Below the pieces are notes generated by a model, which had not been told where the DNA came from, did not search any database, and saw only the letters and a program-made list of their open reading frames with translations. From positions 1-64,000 of the forward strand of contig CAKZLB010000039.1 of the NCBI GenBank assembly GCA_937124965.1: a stretch of DNA of 64,000 bases, given 5' to 3'. The DNA is from an uncultured Bacteroidota bacterium (GTDB taxonomy: Bacteria; Bacteroidota; Bacteroidia; NS11-12g; UBA9320). Of the stretch, positions 17,676-27,000 are shown one piece after another. The first letter of the stretch is position 1, and every line of letters starts with the position of its first letter. A program made the position numbers and the translations under genes.

Positions 17676-18380
17676 ATGATCCAGACTATCTTAAAATACG
17701 CATTTTCAGCATTCGTTCTTATATTTTTAGTAGCGCATGTTAGCGTTGCGCAACAGATGAACCTCGGTTTTCAATCAGGCTATCTCGTAAATAAATTGAC
17801 TATAGAAGAAGAGGAGTATTCTGGGTCTGGATTTGCATTAGGTATATCAGGAGAAATCCCGTTAGGGAGTATGTTTAAAATCAGACCTGAACTAAATATT
17901 CATCAACGAAACTTTGGCGAAACCATAACAGCAAGTACTGTTCAGTCTGGGCTAACTTGGAGTGAGTCATTTAGTGTTAAGGGTACGATGTTCGTTGTTG
18001 ATATACCATTTTTAGTAGAATGTAAGTTTGCTTCTGGCTTTGGTGTTTTTTTTGGGCCTCAGTATGGTAACGTTGTTCGTTATACCACGGAATTCGAGCA
18101 CAAGGCAACATTGGTCAATAATCAAACAGGTGAAAGACGTGAAGAATTTGAAGCTGGTTCTGAGGAAGTTTTCGACGATATAAGGGAAGGGTCTGTAATT
18201 TTTGGAGTAAATTATAATTTCCATAAAAAGCTTAGCCTTGAATTAAGAACCCAACAATCTTTGATTATCCTTTATGATGACTTTGTTGAAGAAGAAATGT
18301 CTTGGAATATTTTTCAGCTGAGCCTGAGATATACACTACGTTCTTACAACGAAAAGAAGGTTGATGAAAAAAGCATATGA
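17676..18380 (+). CDS. Porin-family outer-membrane beta-barrel protein
   Basis: A 234-residue protein with a signal peptide (about 1-26, ending VSVAQ). A barrel with strands typical of the small OMP beta-brl family follows (MNLGFQSGYLVNKL, FKIRPELNIHQRNFG, VVDIPFLVECKF, GVFFGPQYG, LSLELRTQQSL, FQLSLRYTL). Such proteins are 8-stranded outer-membrane barrels of unknown ligand. A short polar tail extends beyond the last strand. It is monocistronic, with a good promoter element almost touching the ATG. Confidence 0.75.
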   Translation: MIQTILKYAFSAFVLIFLVAHVSVAQQMNLGFQSGYLVNKLTIEEEEYSGSGFALGISGEIPLGSMFKIRPELNIHQRNFGETITASTVQSGLTWSESFSVKGTMFVVDIPFLVECKFASGFGVFFGPQYGNVVRYTTEFEHKATLVNNQTGERREEFEAGSEEVFDDIREGSVIFGVNYNFHKKLSLELRTQQSLIILYDDFVEEEMSWNIFQLSLRYTLRSYNEKKVDEKSI

Positions 18381-18410
18381 GAGCACTTTCTGCTAGTTTG
18401 CGATGGTTAC

Positions 18411-18678
18411 TAACCTGAGTTCAATTCTTCTTTATAGGTTTAGAATTTCATAAAAGTCAATAGACAAGGCGGTTTTGTGAAGATTTAGCGGGCTAAATCA
18501 ATCAAATCCAACGAAGTATATTGGGTTTTATGGAACAACATATACTTTATTCCACTAGGAAAAAGCGCTTCTCTTCCTAAAAATTATTTGAAATAGCCCG
18601 CTATTACTGCATAAAATTTAGTCGACAATCACTATTTTCTAGCGTTCTAAACCATAAATAATAGTCGAACTCAGGTTA
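18411..18678 (+). mobile_element. MITE-like element with terminal and internal inverted repeats
   Basis: A non-coding element of about 268 bp. The left end TAACCTGAGTTCAATTCTTC and the right end, read on the other strand, TAACCTGAGTTCGACTATTA are imperfect terminal inverted repeats of about 34 bp. An internal perfect inverted repeat TAGCGGGCTA (18486-18495) / TAGCCCGCTA (18594-18603) adds further pairing. GGTTACTAA overlaps both ends and could include a target duplication. Partial copies of the left end occur at 14871-14901 and, inverted, at 39726-39778. No transposase is encoded, so mobilisation in trans is assumed. The right end touches the stop codon of the gene at 18679. Confidence 0.7.
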
Positions 18679-19218
18679 CTAAGGAGTTACCGTACAGCTT
18701 CCTCTTGTAATTACCGTATTGTTGTCGTTATTGTCGGACATGATTACATCGCACCAGGTGAATTTTATGTCTTCGTTGTCCAATACCTCGATATACATCT
18801 TCCCACTTTTTTCATAAACAGTTGGGTAGCTTGAAAAACCATAGTCTAGTGTTTTCATTTCTATCGGATGATTCTTTTTCTCAGAGAAATTAATTATTTG
18901 ATTTTTCAACGATTTTAAACCATACCGACTCTTATGCGTAATAACGATATAACACGTTGTACTGTAAAAGCGGAGATTTATGTCAGTTTCATCAAAATGA
19001 TCATCTACGTCCACCCGAACGTTATCATTCATTCCGCTTCTTCCCGACATGTATGCGAAATTTGTAAAATCACACGGAGGGTCTATTTCTATCGGTTCTA
19101 GTAATTTCGAATCTACCGGAACAATTTGCTCAGGTAATTCATCTTCATACAAACAACTAGGCGTTGTTAAGAAAAGACTTATAAATGAAATGAAGAATAG
19201 TAACTTGGTGATTTTCAT
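18679..19218 (-). CDS. Hypothetical lipoprotein
   Basis: A 179-residue protein with a lipobox-like signal (TTPSCLYEDE, Cys22). The rest is beta-rich with no family I recognise (segments such as DINLRFYSTTCYIVITH and KMYIEVLDNEDIKFTW). It is the last gene of a minus-strand operon: it starts 2 bp after the stop of the upstream barrel gene. Its stop codon lies at the right boundary of the MITE-like element, so the present C-terminus may have been set by that insertion; the relic at 17515 has one extra residue. The role is unknown. Confidence 0.6.
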   Translation of the reverse strand: MKITKLLFFISFISLFLTTPSCLYEDELPEQIVPVDSKLLEPIEIDPPCDFTNFAYMSGRSGMNDNVRVDVDDHFDETDINLRFYSTTCYIVITHKSRYGLKSLKNQIINFSEKKNHPIEMKTLDYGFSSYPTVYEKSGKMYIEVLDNEDIKFTWCDVIMSDNNDNNTVITRGSCTVTP

Positions 19219-19220
19219 AC

Positions 19221-20045
19221 TTAAAATAATAAACCAGTTAGAGTAATAGACAATTTGAGGTAATGCAATTGGCGCGTTCTTACAAGTGTTTGTTTAACAG
19301 CCTCAGCCGCGGCTGGATTTTTTAGATAATCAGACTGAGAAACATTATCGTCGTTGTAAAACGGACCATGGAGCCCAGCAGACATGCAATAATCTATGAG
19401 TAATTTATCGGTTATTGGTCTACTTTTTCCTACCGCAGCCAATATTTCTACCTTGCTTGTTTGTGCCTCGTTGAATTCCATTTTATGTTCAATACTGGAA
19501 CGATTACCAAAGTCATCACTTGAACTAACTACCATTCTCAATTGGCTATAATCAATTTTATAATTATGAATATTAAAACCAATTTGAGCATACGTACCGA
19601 CTGGCGCAATTGCACCTTTGCCGAACAAAAAACGCTTAAAATGCAACCCATAAAATAGGTCTTGAATTTTTGGGCTGCCGGTATACAATAACAGTTCATT
19701 TGCAGGAGTTCCGTTAGTTCTTCCGCCCCATGTTATATCGTTAGAATAATAACGATCAATATCAATATTTGCTGAGGTCGTCATGCTTCCAATTGTAAAA
19801 GTAAGCGCATTATAAGTTCCAATTACGTATTGCAAATCAGCGTGCACAGATCTATTTAGCGAAAAATCATATTTGGGGTCTATTCCGGCTTCAACAACTT
19901 TTTGCGGTTGATTACTTGGAGACAGCGTGATGCCTCCTCCAATGGAAAAACGTTTTCCCAAAAAACCAGATACTTTATTATAATATTGAGCATTTGCCGA
20001 GAATCCAATGCCAAGTGTGAGAACAACTATTACTATTTTCTTCAT
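19221..20045 (-). CDS. Hypothetical outer-membrane barrel protein
   Basis: A 274-residue protein with a signal peptide (about 1-19, FSANAQ) and amphipathic strands suggestive of a barrel (FSIGGGITLSPS, ADLQYVIGTYNALTFTIGSM, FGLHFKRFLFG-like repeats, LHYLKLSITLTGLLF at the end). No specific family was recognised. The start overlaps the stop of the M48 peptidase gene (ATGA), so the two are translationally coupled and may work together in the envelope. Confidence 0.6.
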   Translation of the reverse strand: MKKIVIVVLTLGIGFSANAQYYNKVSGFLGKRFSIGGGITLSPSNQPQKVVEAGIDPKYDFSLNRSVHADLQYVIGTYNALTFTIGSMTTSANIDIDRYYSNDITWGGRTNGTPANELLLYTGSPKIQDLFYGLHFKRFLFGKGAIAPVGTYAQIGFNIHNYKIDYSQLRMVVSSSDDFGNRSSIEHKMEFNEAQTSKVEILAAVGKSRPITDKLLIDYCMSAGLHGPFYNDDNVSQSDYLKNPAAAEAVKQTLVRTRQLHYLKLSITLTGLLF

Positions 20046-22174
20046 TTAGCTAATTGGTTTAAAGAGTTGTAAATGTGAGCTTTAATTAAATAGTTCCTGT
20101 ATTTAACATCAAAGTTTTTTGCATCAACAAAACTAACATAGCCATTTTTCGTGTTAGTCATAACAAAGGTGTAACCTGTATAATGATAGGGTGAAAATTG
20201 CCATTTTAGATACAGTGGGAAAAGGTATACAGTAACTGCACTTCCGAAAAAGTATCCTGCACTAAACTTCTTCCGTTCTAAGAAGTTCCAATACATTGAA
20301 AATCCAAGATAGTCTGAACCATATTTAGTGCTTAATGCATGAATGTCTTCGGTAATAAAACCATTGAAATACGTCATGTCCATACCACTTCTCTCAGACA
20401 ACCAATCCATGTATAAACTATACTCGTTCATTTGTTCAGTGGTCATTTCTCCATTTTTCCATGAATCGATGGTTTTAACACGTATGTTGAGCTTTTCGGC
20501 AGAACTTTTAATCTCGTCTTCCAAATATTCTTGCTGCTTCTCCGTTTGCATAAATCGCTTATCAATGGTTTTTCGGTTGTCGATACCAAAATATCTGGGA
20601 CTCAATAAAACGAGAGATTCCGTAGTTTCTTGGGTGTAAGGTTCAATGTAATCGTCGTCTTTACTTTTCTCGATCGCAATTTCTGTTTCAGCCCATAGAT
20701 TTTCATATTTAGACTGAAGTCCGCTGTAATTCGGAAGCCCGTTCAACGCATCATGGCAGGAATAACATTTGCGATTTAACTTTTTAAAGGTTGATGAATC
20801 AGTTTCTTCAGTTTGGAAATACGACCAATCGAATTCTGTTTCCAGCTGCATGGATGCAAGTGACTGCTTAGCCAACCTGGAAACTATTTCGTTTGTTGTG
20901 TCTAGGTTGTGAAGCCTCCACAGTTCACGAATAGCCAATACATTTAATTCGTCCCGTTTTAACTTCTTAAAAACGTAGTAGTACGACATCTGAACTCCCT
21001 GCATTTCATCATCAATTGACTTAAAACTTGATGCTTGAAAATTGTTCGATAATGTCTGAAGTCCGAAGTACGACATTGCTTTAGCATTTGTCAAAAAGGT
21101 TGATCCATCCTTTAAGCTATCCGGGCATGCATCTATTAGTACCAATGCTTCAACATAATTGTTTGCTAAGAGGTGCTGGTATACGCACGTGTTATAAGCT
21201 TTTGTTCGAACCGCATTAAATTCACTCTGACTGAGTAGGTTAAAGTCATTGTCAGTATTCGACAATTCTGCAATCTTTTTTTCGATATTTTCTTTTCGAT
21301 TTTTCACTTTTGGGTGAGAACGGTTCGAATCATCTACGTCTTCGGGGGGAAGTACAGGAACAACTTCAAAATCATATACCTTGTCTTTAAATTCAAAACC
21401 ATTTCCTGTGAAATCGCTGTATGGAAATTCTTTCTGTTGCGCAGGCAAGTACGAATAAAGTAATACGTCGAAAGTGCCAACTGCTTTAGTCGGTGAGTAA
21501 CCCGCTTCAATATACATCTCCCAACCGTCGTTGTCCGCTTCAAACTCAGACTTTTTGGAATGTTTAGAGCTTTGAAGAATCTTTTCTTCAAGATCGTTTT
21601 TTCGACTACCTAAGTCATTTTTAAATAATTCTGTGTTGTAACTGTACGACTCAACATTATGATTGTTTGTAACGTGTGCAATTTCATGAGCCAACACAAA
21701 GGCAAGTTGAGATTCATTTTGTAAACGAGCAACCAAACCAGTGGTTATAATAATAATTCCTTGATGCGTTGAATATGCATTTACATCATTAGACTTCAAT
21801 GTATACACACGAATCGGGACACTTAACTCCTTTTGATTGATGAGAAGTTTGTCAACTATCTTATTGCAATAAGAAGAAATGTCATCACCATATAAAACAC
21901 GACCACTTTTTAACATTCGATCGATCGAATAATTGGTTAATGCGGCAAACTCACGACTATTCTTTTTCTTTTTTAAATCTTGAACCTCTTTGTCTTCAAG
22001 CGTTTCATTATACTTTTCTGAATATGCTTTTCTGAAATCATCTGGGATATCACCTTTACAAATTAACCTGTTCTCGAAGGGACTTTGCTGTGCAATTGCA
22101 TTGGTATTAACAAATAGAACAAGGAGTATCCAAATGATGGAAGATGAAAGTTTTTTTGATAAGAGCTTAGTCAT
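20042..22174 (-). CDS. M48 family metallopeptidase with CxxCH motif, exported
   Basis: A 710-residue protein with a signal peptide (about 1-28). The M48 zinc site is complete: H163EIAH167 and the downstream E210FEAD214. The peptidase domain covers about 80-260. The C-terminal 400 residues have no recognised domain but contain C470YSCH474, the pattern of a covalent c-type haem site. Haem attachment is not proven, since the surrounding sequence is not clearly a cytochrome. It is the first gene of a three-gene operon with a barrel protein and a lipoprotein. A CAAATATA at 22180-22187 (TATATTTG on the minus strand) may be its -7 element. Likely a periplasmic protease of envelope quality control. 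Confidence 0.8.
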   Translation of the reverse strand: MTKLLSKKLSSSIIWILLVLFVNTNAIAQQSPFENRLICKGDIPDDFRKAYSEKYNETLEDKEVQDLKKKKNSREFAALTNYSIDRMLKSGRVLYGDDISSYCNKIVDKLLINQKELSVPIRVYTLKSNDVNAYSTHQGIIIITTGLVARLQNESQLAFVLAHEIAHVTNNHNVESYSYNTELFKNDLGSRKNDLEEKILQSSKHSKKSEFEADNDGWEMYIEAGYSPTKAVGTFDVLLYSYLPAQQKEFPYSDFTGNGFEFKDKVYDFEVVPVLPPEDVDDSNRSHPKVKNRKENIEKKIAELSNTDNDFNLLSQSEFNAVRTKAYNTCVYQHLLANNYVEALVLIDACPDSLKDGSTFLTNAKAMSYFGLQTLSNNFQASSFKSIDDEMQGVQMSYYYVFKKLKRDELNVLAIRELWRLHNLDTTNEIVSRLAKQSLASMQLETEFDWSYFQTEETDSSTFKKLNRKCYSCHDALNGLPNYSGLQSKYENLWAETEIAIEKSKDDDYIEPYTQETTESLVLLSPRYFGIDNRKTIDKRFMQTEKQQEYLEDEIKSSAEKLNIRVKTIDSWKNGEMTTEQMNEYSLYMDWLSERSGMDMTYFNGFITEDIHALSTKYGSDYLGFSMYWNFLERKKFSAGYFFGSAVTVYLFPLYLKWQFSPYHYTGYTFVMTNTKNGYVSFVDAKNFDVKYRNYLIKAHIYNSLNQLAK

Positions 22175-22348
22175 TGCCTCAAATATAATAATTCAAATGT
22201 TTGTGTCATCTATATTGTGAATGCTCATCATTGATTGCTGTTTTTATGTCGATGGGTGAGTTAATTATCAACCGTTTTTACCACCTTTGCAAAGCTGGTA
22301 GTGTGCGAAGTAATTCGAAACCGAGGCATTAATTAGTAAACCATTTCA

Positions 22349-23830
22349 ATGGGCATTGTAAAACGACAAGCATCAAAGTCGACCTTAACATCACTGGTAG
22401 GTGTTGGAGTAAGTCTTATAAGCACCTTGTTTATAATTCCATTAGTTCCAAAAGAAGTTTTTGGATTGGTTTCAACTGTTATCGCAATTGCTGCTTTGGT
22501 ACTTCCGTTAACATTGCTTGGCCTCAACAGTACTGTACTGCGATACTCTGAAAAGTACAACACCATAGCAGAAAAGGATGCTTTCTTTAAGCGTTTGTAT
22601 GGTGTTCACACACTCATTAGCCTGGTTGTTTCTTCCGGTTTTTATTTAGTCTCTGAAACCATTTTAACGAGGTATTATGCCGATCAGCCAGCTGTTCACA
22701 ATCAAGGAATCTATATTGCTTTGGTCGTTTTTTTTATGGGACAATTTACAATGCTCTCGTCCTATGCCAATGCACGATTTCGTTTAAATGTCATACGAAT
22801 TTTAGAGCTAATGTTTCAAAAAGTTGGAACACCTGCTTTGTTGTTAGCGTTTGTGTTGGGATGGATTCCCGGTGAAGCTGTAATCCCAGTTTTGGTAGTT
22901 TTATATATAATTCGGGCCGCTGGATTATTTGGATTCTGGAAAAAAACCGTAACACCAACACCGCTTAAAGAACCGCTGATAGTCAACAAACAAGAAGTAG
23001 CATCGTATGGGATTTTCGCACTAGTGGCCGTTTTCCTTCATTCTGCGGTGATGGAGATCGACACGGTCATGGTTGGTTCGATGATTAGTTTGAAAGAGGC
23101 TGGAATTTATAAATACGCATTTTATATCGCTATGATTGTTGACTTACCAAGAGTAAATCTTGCACAATTACTGTTTCCATTAATATCTAAGTATCAGATG
23201 GAAGGCGACTATAAAAAGGTCGACGAAGTATATAAGCGCAGCTCAAACTTACTCTTCGTTTTAGGGAGTTTTTTATTAGTTGTGATATGGCCAAACCTCG
23301 ATAGTTTCTTCAATTTTATACCTAATGGCGAGTCTTTTGCTCATGCTAAGTATGTAATAATTTTAATTGCATTAGCCAAAGTATTCAACATGGTAATGGG
23401 TGTAAATTTTGAAATTATTTCTACTTCAAAAAAGTATTGGGTGATTCTAGGAATCAACTTTATATCACTGTTGGTTGTCTACTTTTCAAACAAGTGGCTT
23501 ATACCAATACATGGAGTCACAGGCGCTGCAATGGCTACACTAAGTGTTTGGATAATTTATAATGCGTGTGCATACTTCTTCCTTAAAATCAAGTTTAATC
23601 TTTCACCCTTTAGTCTAAATACTGCGAAGATTTTTGGGTTAATGGTCGTGTTTATTGGCTTGCTCTTATTGGTTCCAGATATGTTTTCATATCCTTTAAT
23701 AAATATGATTTTTAAAGGGATACTAGCCCTTCCATTTTTGGTGTTGTGTTTTAAAGGAAACTTTTCTGCAGATTTTAACGACATTACCATAAAGATATTT
23801 GCAAGGCTGGGCGTGAAGCTGAAATCGTAG
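22349..23830 (+). CDS. Oligosaccharide flippase family membrane protein (Wzx-like)
   Basis: A 493-residue polytopic protein with about 12-14 transmembrane helices and a basic N-terminus (GIVKRQASKSTLTSLVGVGV). A Y-x-x-x-R-containing loop (LNSTVLRYSEKY) and the general pattern match polysaccharide biosynthesis proteins of the MOP superfamily. These flip lipid-linked sugar units across the inner membrane for O-antigen, capsule or exopolysaccharide. No glycosyltransferase genes are next to it, so the substrate cannot be inferred. It stands alone between the M48 operon and a large secreted protein gene. Confidence 0.8.
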   Translation: MGIVKRQASKSTLTSLVGVGVSLISTLFIIPLVPKEVFGLVSTVIAIAALVLPLTLLGLNSTVLRYSEKYNTIAEKDAFFKRLYGVHTLISLVVSSGFYLVSETILTRYYADQPAVHNQGIYIALVVFFMGQFTMLSSYANARFRLNVIRILELMFQKVGTPALLLAFVLGWIPGEAVIPVLVVLYIIRAAGLFGFWKKTVTPTPLKEPLIVNKQEVASYGIFALVAVFLHSAVMEIDTVMVGSMISLKEAGIYKYAFYIAMIVDLPRVNLAQLLFPLISKYQMEGDYKKVDEVYKRSSNLLFVLGSFLLVVIWPNLDSFFNFIPNGESFAHAKYVIILIALAKVFNMVMGVNFEIISTSKKYWVILGINFISLLVVYFSNKWLIPIHGVTGAAMATLSVWIIYNACAYFFLKIKFNLSPFSLNTAKIFGLMVVFIGLLLLVPDMFSYPLINMIFKGILALPFLVLCFKGNFSADFNDITIKIFARLGVKLKS

Positions 23831-23967
23831 ACCCGCACGTTGGTGTAGGTAAATCTGCAATGTATTGTGTTCTAATTTCTAAATCCGACTGTTCGTCAAA
23901 TTCTCCCTTTCTTCAATTGAGCCGCTTGCAAGGTCAATTTGCCCTTCATTTCAGGCTGTCAAGCCAA

Positions 23968-23975
23968 TACTTTTG
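23968..23975 (+). promoter_or_regulatory. -7 element TACTTTTG of the 1287-residue secreted protein gene
   Basis: An exact TAnnTTTG match, 45 bp before the ATG at 24021. A TTTG at 23938-23941 is 26 bp upstream, a little far for a -33 element. Confidence 0.45.
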
Positions 23976-24020
23976 AGTTTGAGGTAAGAATGTTCTTATC
24001 ACTATTTACAGTTTAAGCCT

Positions 24021-27000
24021 ATGAAAACTCAACAATTTATCACACTTTCAGTTCTTTTTCTTTGTTCGAATTTATTTGTACATGCAAAAGAAAATGCCAA
24101 CCTTTCAAAACAGGAGGAGAAATCAAAACCTGCGGAGGTGAAGAGTTTGATGAAATACGCAAGTGACTGTGAACCGTCTTCTGCACAAGCCGATTTAGAT
24201 ATTAATAATGTTCGAACCCGTATTTTGAATGGTGGAGATATGTGGTGGGATTTGAGTAACGCGCGATACGAAATACCAAAGGTTACGGATTTAAATGCTG
24301 TACGTAAAAACTCACTCTTTGCAGGAGCAATTTGGATTGGAGGGGAAGATGAGGGAGTGCTTAAGCTTGCGGCTATGACCTATAGACAAGGTGGCTCTGA
24401 TTTTTGGCCTGGACCTCTGAATACTGTAACGGGATCTACTGAAAAGTCAATCTGTGAGGTGTATGACAAAATTTATAAAGTCACGCGTGACGAAATCGAA
24501 AAACATCGAAGCGACTGGGAAAATGGGACTCTTACATCGATTAATGAAAACATTAAAGCATGGCCAGGAAATGGGCGTGGTGGGAATGAACCAGAAGATC
24601 TTGCTCCCTTTTTTGACGAAGATAAAAATGGGATTTATGAACCAGAAAACGGTGATTATCCTGTACTACAAACCGAATGTAGAGGAATTCCCATTGAACG
24701 CGATAAAAACAAACCTTCAGATCAACCAGACCAAATGTTATGGTTTGTGTTCAACGATCGTGGAAACATCCATTCAGAAACACAGGGTCAGTCGCAAGGG
24801 TTAGAACTTCAAACTACTGCTTTTGCTTATGCTACCAACGATGAAATAAATAACATGACGTTTTATACCACGAAGATTATCAATCGTGGGTCCAATCTTA
24901 CGGACACCTATTTCGGTCAGTGGGTTGACCCAGATTTGGGCAATCCAACCGATGATTATGTCGGTTGTGATGTGGAATTGAATTTGGGATATTGCTATAA
25001 CGGCGATGATAATGATGAAGGTATTTTAGGATACGGACTAAATCCTCCATCCATTGGTGTTGACTTTTTCGAAGGGCCAAAGCAAGAGGTAGAGGTGAAT
25101 GGAGAGATTACATCGGTCGAATTAGGTTTGTCAAAATTCGTTTACTACAACAATGATTTCCAGAATCAAGGAAATCCAGAAACACCAATTCACTATTATA
25201 ATTATTTAAGAGGCAAATGGAAAAACGGTGATTGCCTTTCTCGCCCAAATGGGGATTGTGCAGATTTTATGTTTCCAGGAACTTCCGACCCAGAGAATCC
25301 AACCAATTGGACCGAACAAACCGACGGAAACGAACCAGACGATCGACGATTTTTACAAACGTCAGGTCCATTCGACTTAAAAAGAGGGGCAGTAAACAAA
25401 CTAACGGTAGGTGTTGTCTGGGCACGTGCTAGCTCAGGCGGGGCAACAGGTTCATTAGATCTTTTAAAGGCGAGTAGTCGCAAAGCACAAGAGCTATTCG
25501 ACAATTGTTTTGACATCCTTGATGGACCTGATGCTCCAATTGTAGAAGTTCAAGAATTAAACAATGAAGTGATTCTACTATTTAACGATACCAAGCGTAT
25601 TGAAGCATATGAAGAAGTTACTGTAAGAGAGGGGCAGCCATTTACTTACAGGTTTCAAGGGTATCAAGTTTATCAACTGAAAGACGCGACCGTAGGCACG
25701 GGAGATTTAGGGGATATCGACAAAGCAAGAATGATTTTTACTTGCGATTTGAAAGACACCATTGTGCGATTAGTCAACCAAAAATATGATGAACTACTCG
25801 GACAACCATTGCCAAAATTGATGATTGATGGACAAAACAGTGGATTGGTGCATTCTGTGTCATTAACCGAAGATGCATTTGCTGAAGGGAGTAACAAACG
25901 TTTGGTCAACCACAAGCCTTATTACTATCTGGTGATGTCTTATGCAGCGCTTCCTAATCATCCAGATCAAGAATATTTGGCGGGAAGAAAAATTCGACAA
26001 TTTAGCGTGTTGCCGCATGTTTCGGCACCAGAAATGGGGGGGCTGAAGCTGCAAAGTGAATACGGAACTGGACCTAAAATTACACGATTGGAAGGGCGCG
26101 GAAACGGTGGACTAAATATAGAGTTAACTACAGCGTCGGTTCGACAAATCGTACGCGACGGCAAAATGGATTTTCCAGAATATGACTTAAACAGTGGTCC
26201 TGTAAATGTGAAAATAATAGACCCATTGCGAGTGCCAAAAGGAGAATTTGAAATACGGTTAATCGAGATTGCAGACTCAACCAATCCAATTCGAAAACTC
26301 GAAGGACTTGTTGCACATGCAACCAATTGGATGTTAATTAACCGAACGACTTCTGATACTATTTTTTCGGATTACGAAATCGACTACGAAAACGAACAAC
26401 TCATTCAAGCCAAAAAGACCAATGATGAACTGGAAAACTGGGGAATGTCGGTAACGGTTAAACAAGTCGTTGGGCCTGGTAACACAGAAGACGATAAAAA
26501 TGGATTGATAGATTGGAGTGTAACGTGGGAAGACAACAGTAAACAGTGGTTAACTGCAATTTCGGATATTGATAATGGATATAATTACAATTGGATTCGC
26601 TCTGGTCGAGAAGGTGCCACCGAAGAGCAACCAGATTATTCAACCCATGATTACCGAGATGAGTTTGGACAACCGTTAGACAAGTTTGAAGTTTATGAAA
26701 AAATTTGGGACGGTCGAATCGCGCCGTATCGATTAGCTTCTAAAAATATCGCCGCTAACACAACGCCTCAACCAGTTCGTGGGTACAATTTAGTTCAAGG
26801 TATAGCATATCAAGGAACTCAACCCCCACCTCATTGGTATAACCTAGACAATCTCAGTAGTGTCGATTTAGTGTTTACCCAAGACGAATCTATGTGGTCT
26901 CAATGCTTAGTGTTAGAAATGGGAGAGGAGTCACGCTTAAACCAAGACACCGCCCACAAATTTGAAATAAGAAACCATCCTTCTGTAAACAAAGATGGCA

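Noticed and set aside
20740-20770. M48 protein as a true cytochrome c
   Set aside because: Only a single CxxCH in a region without a cytochrome pattern.
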